The notes beneath the pieces are model-generated. The model did not search any database. It was given only the letters and a program-made list of their open reading frames with translations, and was not told the origin of the DNA. A stretch of DNA of 64,000 nt from NCBI RefSeq assembly GCF_009429125.1, contig NZ_CP045529.1, positions 3,596,001-3,660,000 of the forward strand, written 5' to 3'. Origin of the DNA: Luteimicrobium xylanilyticum (GTDB lineage: Bacteria > Actinomycetota > Actinomycetes > Actinomycetales > Cellulomonadaceae). A program made the position numbers and the translations under genes. Each line of letters begins with the position of its first letter. Position 1 is the first letter of the stretch. Of the stretch, positions 27,255 to 35,259 are shown one piece after another.

Positions 27255-27274
27255 CACGTCACCGGGCGCGACCG

Positions 27275-28294
27275 TCAGAGCTTGTGGCCCGCCGAGCGGA
27301 GCTGCTGCGCCGCCTCGACGATGCGCTGGGCCATGCCGGCCTCGGCGAGCTTGCCCCACGCGCGCGGGTCGTAGGCCTTCTTGTTGCCGACCTCGCCGTC
27401 GACCTTGAGGACGCCGTCGTAGTTGCTGAACATGTGCGCGGCGACCGGACGCGTGAACGCGTACTGCGTGTCCGTGTCGATGTTCATCTTGATGACGCCG
27501 TTGTCGACGGCCTCCGAGATCTCCTCGGCCGTCGAGCCGGAGCCACCGTGGAAGACGAGGTCGAACGGGTTCTCCTTGCCGACCTCCTTGCCGACGACGT
27601 CCTGGATCTCCTTGAGGAGGGCCGGGCGGAGCTTGACGGCACCCGGCTTGTAGACGCCGTGCACGTTGCCGAACGTGAGGGCCGTCAGGTAGCGGCCCTT
27701 CTCGCCCAGGCCGAGCGCGCGGACCGTCGCGAGGCCGTCCTCGGGGGTCGTGTAGAGCTTCTCGTTGATCGCCGCCTCGTGGCCGTCCTCCTCGCCGCCG
27801 ACGACGCCGATCTCGATCTCGAGGATCGTGCGGGCCGCGACGGAGAGCTCGAGGAGCTCCTGCGCGATGACGAGGTTCTCGTCGAGCGGCACGGTCGAGC
27901 CGTCCCACATGTGCGACTGGAACGTCGGGAGGCCGCCGTCCTTGACCTGCTGGGCCTCGATCTGGAGCAGCGGGCGGACCCACGAGTCGATGTTCTGCTT
28001 GGCGCAGTGGTCGGTGTGGATCGCGATGTTCACCGGGTAGTTCTTCGCGACCTCGGTCGCGTATGCGGCGAGGGCGAGCGAGCCGGACACCCGGTCCTTG
28101 ATCGTGGAGCCCGCGGCGTACTCGGCGCCGCCGACGGAGACCTGGATGATGCCGTCCGACTCCGCCTCGGCGAAGCCCTGGAGGGCCGCGGTGATCGTCT
28201 GCGAGGAGGTGATGTTGACCGCCGGGTAGGCGAACGAGCCCGCCTTGGCGCGGTCGATCATCTCGGCGTAGATCTCGGGGGTTGCGATGGGCAT
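27275..28294 (-). CDS. fba: Class II fructose-bisphosphate aldolase
   Basis: A 339-residue zinc aldolase of glycolysis and gluconeogenesis. Zinc ligands are in HTDHCAK, the catalytic loop in GGEEDGHEA and phosphate binding in HGGSGST and KMNIDTDTQ. The ATG at 28294 follows AGGAG; an upstream in-frame extension lacks homology. Likely monocistronic given the terminator downstream. Confidence 0.96.
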   Translation of the reverse strand: MPIATPEIYAEMIDRAKAGSFAYPAVNITSSQTITAALQGFAEAESDGIIQVSVGGAEYAAGSTIKDRVSGSLALAAYATEVAKNYPVNIAIHTDHCAKQNIDSWVRPLLQIEAQQVKDGGLPTFQSHMWDGSTVPLDENLVIAQELLELSVAARTILEIEIGVVGGEEDGHEAAINEKLYTTPEDGLATVRALGLGEKGRYLTALTFGNVHGVYKPGAVKLRPALLKEIQDVVGKEVGKENPFDLVFHGGSGSTAEEISEAVDNGVIKMNIDTDTQYAFTRPVAAHMFSNYDGVLKVDGEVGNKKAYDPRAWGKLAEAGMAQRIVEAAQQLRSAGHKL

Positions 28295-28382
28295 CTGAGT
28301 GGTCTCCTGTGTGATGCGGAGGGTGGGCTCCTTGGATTCTTCCACGGATCCTCCACGCGCCCGAGCCCGTCTCAGCAGGCCG

Positions 28383-29093
28383 TCACATCTGCTGGACGGC
28401 CCACGCCCACATCGCGATCGCGGCGGCCGCGCCCGCGTTGAGCGAACGCGTCGAGCCGTGCTGCGTCACGTGCACGACGACGTCGCACACGGCCTGGGCC
28501 TCCGCGCTCAGGCCCGCGCTCTCCTGGCCGAGCAGCAGCACGCACGACGCGGGGAGCGCCATCCCCTCGAGCGGCACCGAGCCCGGCACGTTGTCGACGC
28601 CGACGACGGGGAGCCGCGTGGGCGAGCCTGCGTCGTCGGGCGGGCCGGCCGTCGCAGCCCACGCCGCCAGCGCCCCCGCGTCGGGGTGGTGCTCGACGTG
28701 CAGGTACCGGTCGGTGACCATCGCGCCGCGCCGGTTCCAGCGTCGTCGTCCGACGATCCGGACGCTCGCCGCGTTGAACGCGTTGGCCGTCCTGACGACG
28801 GAACCGATGTTGAGGTCGTGGGCCCAGTTCTCGACCGCGACGTGGAGCTGGGCGGCCGGGTGCTCGGCGCGCTTGCGGTCGAGGTCGGCGACGATCGCCT
28901 CGACCGTCAGGTAGCGGTAGGCGTCGACGACGTTGCGCGCGTCGCCGCCCGCGAGGAGCTCGGGGTCGTAGCGCGGGTCGGGCTCGCCGGACGGCAGGCG
29001 CGGCCACGCGTCGGGCCCGCCCGGCCACGGCCCGACCCCGACGACGCGCCCCGGCTCGTCGTCGGTCCGGTCCCCGGGTCTCTCCACGGTCAT
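28383..29093 (-). CDS. SpoU/TrmH family RNA methyltransferase
   Basis: A 236-residue SPOUT methyltransferase using SAM to methylate the 2'-O of an RNA ribose. Motif 1 is NIGSVVRTANAF, motif 2 VLLLGQESAGLS, motif 3 HGSTRSLNAGAAAAIAM, which build the trefoil knot. An N-terminal extension of about 80 residues precedes it. The RNA target (tRNA or rRNA) is not predictable. The start is the ATG at 29093. Confidence 0.93.
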   Translation of the reverse strand: MTVERPGDRTDDEPGRVVGVGPWPGGPDAWPRLPSGEPDPRYDPELLAGGDARNVVDAYRYLTVEAIVADLDRKRAEHPAAQLHVAVENWAHDLNIGSVVRTANAFNAASVRIVGRRRWNRRGAMVTDRYLHVEHHPDAGALAAWAATAGPPDDAGSPTRLPVVGVDNVPGSVPLEGMALPASCVLLLGQESAGLSAEAQAVCDVVVHVTQHGSTRSLNAGAAAAIAMWAWAVQQM

Positions 29094-29164
29094 CCGACCA
29101 TCCTCGCGGGTCGCGGCGTCGGCCGACCACGGGATCCACGCCCGCCGGGTTGGGGGCGGGAGTG

Positions 29165-29289
29165 TCAGTCCTTCGCGAGCCACTCGTCATAGGTGACCGT
29201 GCCGTACCGGTGACCGTGCCGTACCGCGCGTCCGGCACGAGGTTGAGGCCCTCCCGGAAGAACGCGTCTGCACAGGGCGTCCCCAACCC
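29165..29289 (-). pseudogene. Gene remnant broken by a 17-bp tandem duplication
   Basis: Minus-strand codons spell FFREGLNLVPDARYGTVT, then the frame is lost at a duplicated 17-mer. Removing one copy restores continuation into YDEWLAKD and a TGA. The fragment looks like the C-terminal end of a protein I do not recognise; no start or N-terminal part was found upstream. Confidence 0.45.
29192..29225. repeat. 17-bp perfect tandem duplication
   Basis: GGTGACCGTGCCGTACC occurs at 29192-29208 and again at 29209-29225 with no spacer. The length is not a multiple of three, so it shifts the frame of the minus-strand remnant. Confidence 0.9.
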
Positions 29290-29317
29290 GCCCGCAGGCC
29301 GCTCCGAACCCGGCCAC

Positions 29318-29323
29318 TACGCT
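29318..29323 (+). promoter_or_regulatory. Leaderless-type minus 10 box of the DedA gene
   Basis: TACGCT ends 6 nt before the ATG at 29330. Confidence 0.5.
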
Positions 29324-29329
29324 GAACCC

Positions 29330-30109
29330 ATGACCGCCCTCGCCCTGTCCGGAGAGCTGGCCGGCCACCTGTCCGCACAGCTCGCCGCGAGCCCGCTCGA
29401 CCTCATCGACCCGAACAACCTGATCGACCGGTTCGGGTCGTTCGCGCTCGCCGGCATCGTGTTCATCGTCTTCATCGAGACGGGGCTCGTCTTCCCGTTC
29501 CTGCCCGGCGACTCGCTGCTGTTCACCGCCGGCATGCTCGTCGCCGCGACCGACGGCGGCCGCAGCCTCGACATCTCGCTGCCCGTGCTGATCGCGATCC
29601 TGTTCGCGGCCGCGTTCTGCGGCAACCAGTGCGGGTACGCCATCGGGAAGTTCGCGGGGCCGCGGATCTTCAGCCGCCCCGACTCGAAGATCCTGCGCAA
29701 GGACTACGTCGACAAGACGAACGAGTACTTCGACCGGTACGGCGGCCGCACGATCCTGCTCGCACAGTTCGTCCCGATCGTGCGGACGTTCGCGCCGATC
29801 GCGGCGGGCGTCGGACGGATGCGCTACCGCTCCTTCTGGCCCTACAGCCTGCTCGGGACGTTCGTGTGGACGACCGTCGTCACGACGCTCGGCTACTACC
29901 TCGGGCGGATCTCGTTCATCCGCGACAACATCGAACCCATCTTCATCGGCATCGTCCTGCTGTCCGTCGTGCCGATCGTCCTCGAGGCGCGGCGCAAGAC
30001 CCGGGCGTCCCGTGCCGCGGCCCCTGCGGTCCCCGGCCCCCGGCACGGCCGCGCGGCCGGGGTAACGGCCCCGACCACCCGTTCCCGCAACGAGCACGAG
30101 GAGGCCTGA
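29330..30109 (+). CDS. DedA family membrane protein
   Basis: A 259-residue DedA/VTT-domain protein with about five membrane helices. The conserved FIETGLVFPFLPGDSLLFTAG and RFVPIVRTFAP-type (here QFVPIVRTFAPIAAG) motifs are intact. Members are thought to act in phospholipid flipping and membrane homeostasis. The basic, Pro-rich tail is cytoplasmic. The HAD gene follows 2 bp later, so the pair is probably one transcript. Confidence 0.93.
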   Translation: MTALALSGELAGHLSAQLAASPLDLIDPNNLIDRFGSFALAGIVFIVFIETGLVFPFLPGDSLLFTAGMLVAATDGGRSLDISLPVLIAILFAAAFCGNQCGYAIGKFAGPRIFSRPDSKILRKDYVDKTNEYFDRYGGRTILLAQFVPIVRTFAPIAAGVGRMRYRSFWPYSLLGTFVWTTVVTTLGYYLGRISFIRDNIEPIFIGIVLLSVVPIVLEARRKTRASRAAAPAVPGPRHGRAAGVTAPTTRSRNEHEEA

Positions 30110-30111
30110 CC

Positions 30112-30909
30112 ATGACCGACGACACCCGCGAGGAGCCCACGCGCGAGGTCGACTGCTGGCTCACCGACATGGACGGCGTCCTGGTCCACGAGGGCAGCGC
30201 GCTGCCCGGTGCTCCGGAGTTCATCGCACGCCTGCGCGAGAAGGACCGGCCGTTCCTCGTCCTCACGAACAACTCGATCTTCACGCCGCGGGACCTGCGG
30301 GCACGGCTCGCCGCGACCGGGATCAGGGTCCCGGAGTCGGCGATCTGGACGTCCGCCCTCGCGACGGCGACGTTCGCCTCCCAGCAGATGCCCGGCGGGA
30401 GCGCCTTCGTGATCGGCGAGGCCGGGCTCACCACCGCGCTCTACGAAGCCGGCTACACGCTCACCGACACCGATCCGGACTACGTGATCCTCGGCGAGAC
30501 GCGCACGTACTCGTTCGAGGCGATCACCCGTGCCGTCCGGCTGGTGCGCGACGGCGCCCGGTTCCTGTGCACCAACCCCGACTCGACGGGACCGAGCCCC
30601 GACGGCCCGCTGCCCGCGACGGGCGCCGTGGCCGCGATGATCACCAAGGCCACGGGCCGCCAGCCGTACTTCGTCGGCAAGCCCAACCCGATGATGTTCC
30701 GGTCCGCGCTCAACCGGATCGACGCGCACTCCGAGCGGACCGCGATGATCGGCGACCGCATGGACACCGACGTCGTCGCGGGCATCGAGGCGGGCCTCTA
30801 CACCTACCTCGTGCTCACGGGTTCGACACGCCGCGACGAGGTCGAGGGCTGGCCGTTCCGGCCCAACGAGGTCGTCGACGGGATCGCGGACCTGGTCGAC
30901 CGGGTCTGA
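30112..30909 (+). CDS. HAD-IIA family phosphatase (NagD-like)
   Basis: A 265-residue HAD hydrolase with nucleophile motif LTDMDGVL (D19, D21), motif II LTNN, a C2-type cap and the C-terminal GDRMDTDVVAG motif. NagD-like enzymes dephosphorylate nucleotides or sugar phosphates. The start is the ATG 2 bp after the dedA-like stop, with GAGGAGG upstream. Confidence 0.92.
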   Translation: MTDDTREEPTREVDCWLTDMDGVLVHEGSALPGAPEFIARLREKDRPFLVLTNNSIFTPRDLRARLAATGIRVPESAIWTSALATATFASQQMPGGSAFVIGEAGLTTALYEAGYTLTDTDPDYVILGETRTYSFEAITRAVRLVRDGARFLCTNPDSTGPSPDGPLPATGAVAAMITKATGRQPYFVGKPNPMMFRSALNRIDAHSERTAMIGDRMDTDVVAGIEAGLYTYLVLTGSTRRDEVEGWPFRPNEVVDGIADLVDRV

Positions 30910-30943
30910 GAGGCACCGGGCGCGGCGCGCTCCGCGCGGAACC

Positions 30944-31531
30944 TCAGACGAGGCCCAGGTCGGCCAGGTCGAAGAGGTAGTGGTAGGGCACGCCGAGAGC
31001 CTCGATCTTCTCGCCGGCGCCCGTGGCCCGGTCGACGATCGTCGCGACGGCCACGACCTCGGCCCCCGCCGCACGGCACGCCTCGACTGCCGTGATGGGT
31101 GACCCGCCCGTCGTCGTCGTGTCCTCGAGGACCACGACCCGGCGGCCCGCGATGTCCGGACCCTCGATCTGGCGCTGCATCCCGTGGGCCTTCGCGGCCT
31201 TGCGGACGACGAACGCGTCGAGGTCCTGCCCGCGCGACGCCGCGGCGTGCAGCAGGGCGGTCGCGATCGGGTCCGCCCCCAGCGTGAGCCCGCCGACGGC
31301 GTCCACCTCTGCGGTCCCGAAGCCGAGCTCCTCGAGCTGGTCCAGGAGGACGTGTCCGATCAGCGGCGCGGCGCGGTGGTGCAGCGTCACGCGGCGCAGG
31401 TCGACGTAGTAGTCGGCCTCCTTGCCGGACGACAGCGTCACCCGGCCGTGCACCACGGCGAGCTCCTTGATGAGGTCGCGCAGCTGCTCGCGCGGGGTCG
31501 GGGAGAACGAGGCGGCGGTCGTGTCGGTCAC
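30944..31531 (-). CDS. pyrE: Orotate phosphoribosyltransferase
   Basis: A 195-residue enzyme of pyrimidine synthesis, making OMP from orotate and PRPP. The PRPP loop VVLEDTTTTGGS and the DYYVDLRRVTL region are diagnostic. The GTG at 31531 is preferred over the TTG at 31540 because it lies 8 nt after a TACGCT box, while the TTG would overlap it. Other pyr genes are not in the window. Confidence 0.93.
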   Translation of the reverse strand: MTDTTAASFSPTPREQLRDLIKELAVVHGRVTLSSGKEADYYVDLRRVTLHHRAAPLIGHVLLDQLEELGFGTAEVDAVGGLTLGADPIATALLHAAASRGQDLDAFVVRKAAKAHGMQRQIEGPDIAGRRVVVLEDTTTTGGSPITAVEACRAAGAEVVAVATIVDRATGAGEKIEALGVPYHYLFDLADLGLV

Positions 31532-31539
31532 AAGGCTCA

Positions 31540-31545
31540 AGCGTA
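31540..31545 (-). promoter_or_regulatory. Leaderless-type minus 10 box of pyrE
   Basis: TACGCT (minus strand) ends 8 nt before the GTG at 31531. Confidence 0.5.
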
Positions 31546-31555
31546 GCGGGGCGGG

Positions 31556-32341
31556 TCAGTCCTTCTTCCAGCGGTTCCGCATGCCCGTGAGGCCGGTGGT
31601 GTCGAGCGCCCGGACCGCGGACCGCGGGATCGCACGCAGGAACCCGGACGCGACCTGGTAGCGCAGCGACGGCGTCGAGATCACCGCGCCGCGTCGGACG
31701 TCGGCGAGCGCCGTCGCGACGACCTGGTCCGCCTCGAGCCACGCGATGTCGGGCAGGCCCGACACGTCGATGTCCGCCCGGTCGTGGAACTCGGTGTGCG
31801 TGAGGCCGGGGCACAGGGCGGTCGCGGTGACGCCGGTGCCCTTGAGCTGGACGGCGAGCACCTCGGTGAACGTGCGGACCCAGGCCTTGTGCGCGGAGTA
31901 CGTGCTGCTCGTGGTGAGGGCCGCGACCGACGCCACGTTGAGGATCGCGCCCCGTCCGCGCTCGACCATCGCCGGCGCGGCCGCGTGGGAGAGCACGAGG
32001 ACGGCCTTGACGAGCACGTCCAGGGCCCTCAGCTCGACGTCGAGGTCCCCACCGACGAACGGCTGGTTCACGGGGAAGCCCGCGTTGTTGACGAGGAGGG
32101 AGACGGGTTGTTCTCGGTCCGCGACCCGCGCCGCCACCCGGTCCAGCCCCTCCTGCTCGGAGAGGTCCGCCGCGAGCACCTCGACCTGGACGCCCGCGGC
32201 CACGTGGAGCTGGCCGGCGAGGTCGGTGAGGCGCTCCTCGTCCCGGGCGACCAGGACGACGTCGTGCCTGTTGGTGGCCAGCTGCCACGCGAACTCGAGG
32301 CCCAGGCCCGAGCTCGCGCCGGTGATGAGTGCGGTCGCCAT
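31556..32341 (-). CDS. Short-chain dehydrogenase/reductase
   Basis: A 261-residue classical SDR with the Rossmann motif TGASSGLG, NNAGF, the catalytic serine in LNVASVAA and YSAHKAW (Tyr and Lys). NADP preference is hinted at by the basic VARDEER after beta 2. The substrate is unknown. The ATG at 32341 lies 7 nt after TACAGT; the family start agrees. It is divergent from exonuclease III. Confidence 0.92.
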   Translation of the reverse strand: MATALITGASSGLGLEFAWQLATNRHDVVLVARDEERLTDLAGQLHVAAGVQVEVLAADLSEQEGLDRVAARVADREQPVSLLVNNAGFPVNQPFVGGDLDVELRALDVLVKAVLVLSHAAAPAMVERGRGAILNVASVAALTTSSTYSAHKAWVRTFTEVLAVQLKGTGVTATALCPGLTHTEFHDRADIDVSGLPDIAWLEADQVVATALADVRRGAVISTPSLRYQVASGFLRAIPRSAVRALDTTGLTGMRNRWKKD

Positions 32342-32348
32342 GCCCGCC

Positions 32349-32354
32349 ACTGTA
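32349..32354 (-). promoter_or_regulatory. Leaderless-type minus 10 box of the SDR gene
   Basis: TACAGT (minus strand) ends 7 nt before the ATG at 32341, back to back with the promoter of the divergent exonuclease gene. Confidence 0.5.
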
Positions 32355-32384
32355 GGCGGTGGGTGGGGTGTTGGGGAGGGCCGA

Positions 32385-32390
32385 TACGCT
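32385..32390 (+). promoter_or_regulatory. Leaderless-type minus 10 box of the exonuclease III gene
   Basis: TACGCT ends 7 nt before the ATG at 32398. The two divergent minus 10 boxes are only 30 bp apart, so their upstream elements must overlap. Confidence 0.5.
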
Positions 32391-32397
32391 CGCCGTC

Positions 32398-33198
32398 ATG
32401 CGCATCGCCACCTGGAACGTCAACTCGATCCGCAGCCGGGCCGACCGGGTCCTCGCGTTCCTCGAACGGTCGGGCACGGACGTGCTCGCGATCCAGGAGA
32501 CCAAGTGCCGGGACGACCAGTTCCCCGCGCTGCCGTTCGAGCTCGCCGGGTACGAGGTGGCGCACGTCGGGCTCTCGCAGTGGAACGGGGTCGCGCTCCT
32601 GTCCCGCGTGGGGATCGAGGGCGTCGAGGTCGGCTTCCCCGACCAGCCCGGTTTCGGTGACCCGCTCGTGCGCGAGGCCCGCGCGATCGGCGCGACGTGC
32701 GGCGGGGTGCGGGTGTGGTCGCTCTACGTGCCGAACGGGCGCGTCCTCGACGACCCGCACTACCACTACAAGCTCGAGTGGCTCGCTCGGCTCCGCGACG
32801 CGGCCGAGGGCTGGCTCGAGGCCGACCCGACGCTCCAGGCCGCGCTGATGGGCGACTGGAACATCGCGCCCCTCGACACCGACGTGTGGGACCCCGCGCT
32901 GTTCGCGGGCCGGACCCACGTCTCCCCCGCCGAGCGCGAGGCGTTCGCCGCGTTCGCGCGGGCGGGGTGGACCGAGGTCACGCGCGAGCACCTGCCCGAG
33001 CCCGGGAAGTACACGTACTGGGACTACACCCAGCTCCGGTTCCCCCGGAACGAGGGCATGCGCATCGACCTCGCCTACGCGACGCCCGCGCTGGCCGCGC
33101 GCGTCACGGCGGTCGAGATCGACCGGAACGAGCGCAAGGGCAAGGGCGCGTCCGACCACGTCCCCGTGATCCTCGACCTCGCCGACGACGCCGCGTAG
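32398..33198 (+). CDS. xth: Exodeoxyribonuclease III
   Basis: A 266-residue EEP-fold AP endonuclease/3'-5' exonuclease of base excision repair. Motifs: ATWNVNSIRSR, IQETKCRDDQFP, the catalytic YVPNGR, GDWNIAPLDTD, YTYWDY and the final SDHVPV. The start is the ATG with no ribosome site. Length is standard. Confidence 0.96.
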   Translation: MRIATWNVNSIRSRADRVLAFLERSGTDVLAIQETKCRDDQFPALPFELAGYEVAHVGLSQWNGVALLSRVGIEGVEVGFPDQPGFGDPLVREARAIGATCGGVRVWSLYVPNGRVLDDPHYHYKLEWLARLRDAAEGWLEADPTLQAALMGDWNIAPLDTDVWDPALFAGRTHVSPAEREAFAAFARAGWTEVTREHLPEPGKYTYWDYTQLRFPRNEGMRIDLAYATPALAARVTAVEIDRNERKGKGASDHVPVILDLADDAA

Positions 33199-33258
33199 CC
33201 GGACGGCCGCCCGCGTGCGGCCCGGCGTTCACGGCGTGTTCGCGACCCGTTCGTCCGT

Positions 33259-33276
33259 CCACGGCACGCTCCGTGG
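33259..33276 (+). promoter_or_regulatory. Short hairpin abutting the GT42-GT8 start codon
   Basis: CCACGG (33259-33264) and CCGTGG (33271-33276) pair perfectly and end exactly at the ATG at 33277. The loop CACGCT sits 6 nt before the ATG, resembling a weak leaderless minus 10. It may be an operator or a chance palindrome. Confidence 0.35.
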
Positions 33277-35259
33277 ATGGCCACCATGCGCAGCGTCCCG
33301 CTCGGCCGCGAGCCGGGCGACCTCGAGCTCAAGGACTTCGACGCCCTCACGGGCCGCCCCCTCGTCGTCGTGGGCAACGGACCGAGCTCGGCCATGCCCC
33401 GCTACGACGCCCTCCCGGCGGACGCCGTCGTCTTCCGGGTGAACTGGTTCTTCCTCGAGAGCCACTACCACGTCGGCCGCCACGTGGACGCGTGGTTCTC
33501 GGCCGTCCCGCACGCCCGGCTCGAGACGATGCTCGCGGACGAGGTGCGCAGCGGCCGCTACACGCTCGACCGGCTCGTGACCCCGGTCCGCGTCGCGTCG
33601 CACCGCGACACCGACAAGGGGGGCAACCCGTTCCTCGGGCTGGGTCTCACAGAGCTCGACTCGTGGTCCGTGACCGCCCGACACCCGCGCCTCGCCCGCC
33701 ACTTCATGAGCCGGCCCGGCCTGCCCACGACGGGGCTGCAGGCGCTGGCCTTCGGGCTCGGCGTCGGCTTCCGGGAGATCTACCTCGCGGGGATCGACCT
33801 GTACGAGTCGAGCACGGCCCGGTACGGCTACACGGTCCCGGAGGCCGTGGAGAAGTCGCTCGCCGGCAAGGACCTCGCGCCCGGCTACGAGGACGCGCAC
33901 GGGCTGGGCACCGACCTCGCGTTCCTGCGGGCCTGCCTGGTCGAGTTCCCCGACGCGCACGTCACCAACCTCGGCGCGTCCGAGACCCTCGGGCTCTACC
34001 TCCCCGGCCCGACGACGATCACCGACCGCCCGAGCCTCGCGACGCACCCGACGCCGCACCTGGGCGAGCCCAAGGCGCGCGCCGTCGTGACGCTGCCCGC
34101 GGTCCCCTCCGCCGACGGCGACGCGCTCGGCCCCGTCGAGGTCCGCGAGCCGCTCGACGGTCGCCTGTACGCGGAGGTCGACGGCCGCCGGTGCGCGTAC
34201 GTGACCGTGGTCTCCGGCGACTACCACCACGGCGCCCGCGCGCTCGCCGGGTCGCTGCGCCGGGTCACCGACGTCCCCCTGCTCGCCCTGTGCACGCCCG
34301 ACGCCGACACGGCCGCCCTCCTCGCGAGCGGCATCCACACGGTCGACGTCCCCGCGATCGTCAACCCCGTCGTCGCGGGTGCGGCCCCCACCACCGCCCG
34401 GCGCGTGCAGGACCGTTTCGCCGCCACGTACACCAAGCTGCACGCGTTCCGGCTCGACTTCCTGGACCGCGTCGTGTTCGTCGACTCGGACGCCGTCGTG
34501 CGCCAGAACGTCGACGAGCTCTTCGACGGCGACGACTTCGCGGCCGTGCCGGACGCCGGGCTCCGGCTCCCGACCGGGGAGGAGTTCAACTCGGGAGTCT
34601 TCGCGGCGACGCCGTCGGCCGACCTGTTCGCGCGGATGATGGCCGCGCTGCGGACCACGGCGTCCTCCGACGGTGGCGACCAGGGTTTCCTCAACGCGTT
34701 CGTCGACGCCTGGCGGCCGCTGCCGCTCGAGTACAACACGACGAAGCGGATCTTCTCCCACCACTCCGCCGTCTACCAGGACGAGGACGTCAAGATCCTG
34801 CACTACGTGGGTCCCAAGCCGTGGCAGCCCGCCGGGCCGGACGGGCGCTACGACGAGCTCGACCGGGAGTGGCTCGGGTACCTGACCCCGGGCGAGCTGC
34901 AAGACCTCGTCGCGTCCCTGCGGCGGGCTCCCGTCGCGCGCGCCGGCACCAAGGGCGCGCGTCAGGCCGCTGAACCCGCCCTCCGGACCGCCCAGCGCCT
35001 CGCGCGCGAGGGCCGGTGGGAGGCGGTCGAACCCACCCTCTGCGAGGCGTGGAGCACGCGACCGCCCACTCCCGGTGAGCTCCGCGAGCTCGGGTACGCG
35101 CTGCGCCGCCTCGGCCGCAACCGGGACGCGTTGCACGCGTTCCGCCGCGCGTGGGCGCTCGCCCCGACCAACGCGTCGATCGCCCGCGAGGTCCGCAGCG
35201 CCCGCGTGCACGCGCTCGCCAGGCCGGGCCGGTCCACGGCCGGACAGGTCGGCGCGTGA
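33277..35259 (+). CDS. GT42 (CstII-like)-GT8 fusion glycosyltransferase with C-terminal TPR-like helices
   Basis: A 660-residue protein without signal peptide. Residues 28-245 match the GT42 sialyltransferase fold of Campylobacter CstII: VVVGNGPSS (N34), VFRVNWFF (N56), the TTGLQALAFGLG and EIYLAGIDLY segments, tyrosines near 176-185, and DAHGLGTDL, which aligns with the catalytic histidine (H208). Residues 305-535 are a GT8 glycogenin-like domain: DSD metal motif (403-405), FNSGVF, GGDQGFLN and the HYVGPKPW end motif. Residues 560-645 form TPR-like helices. The donor of the GT42 part is unknown; no sialic-acid synthesis genes are visible. It heads a coupled three-gene operon. An alternative ATG is at 33286. 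Confidence 0.85.
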   Translation: MATMRSVPLGREPGDLELKDFDALTGRPLVVVGNGPSSAMPRYDALPADAVVFRVNWFFLESHYHVGRHVDAWFSAVPHARLETMLADEVRSGRYTLDRLVTPVRVASHRDTDKGGNPFLGLGLTELDSWSVTARHPRLARHFMSRPGLPTTGLQALAFGLGVGFREIYLAGIDLYESSTARYGYTVPEAVEKSLAGKDLAPGYEDAHGLGTDLAFLRACLVEFPDAHVTNLGASETLGLYLPGPTTITDRPSLATHPTPHLGEPKARAVVTLPAVPSADGDALGPVEVREPLDGRLYAEVDGRRCAYVTVVSGDYHHGARALAGSLRRVTDVPLLALCTPDADTAALLASGIHTVDVPAIVNPVVAGAAPTTARRVQDRFAATYTKLHAFRLDFLDRVVFVDSDAVVRQNVDELFDGDDFAAVPDAGLRLPTGEEFNSGVFAATPSADLFARMMAALRTTASSDGGDQGFLNAFVDAWRPLPLEYNTTKRIFSHHSAVYQDEDVKILHYVGPKPWQPAGPDGRYDELDREWLGYLTPGELQDLVASLRRAPVARAGTKGARQAAEPALRTAQRLAREGRWEAVEPTLCEAWSTRPPTPGELRELGYALRRLGRNRDALHAFRRAWALAPTNASIAREVRSARVHALARPGRSTAGQVGA

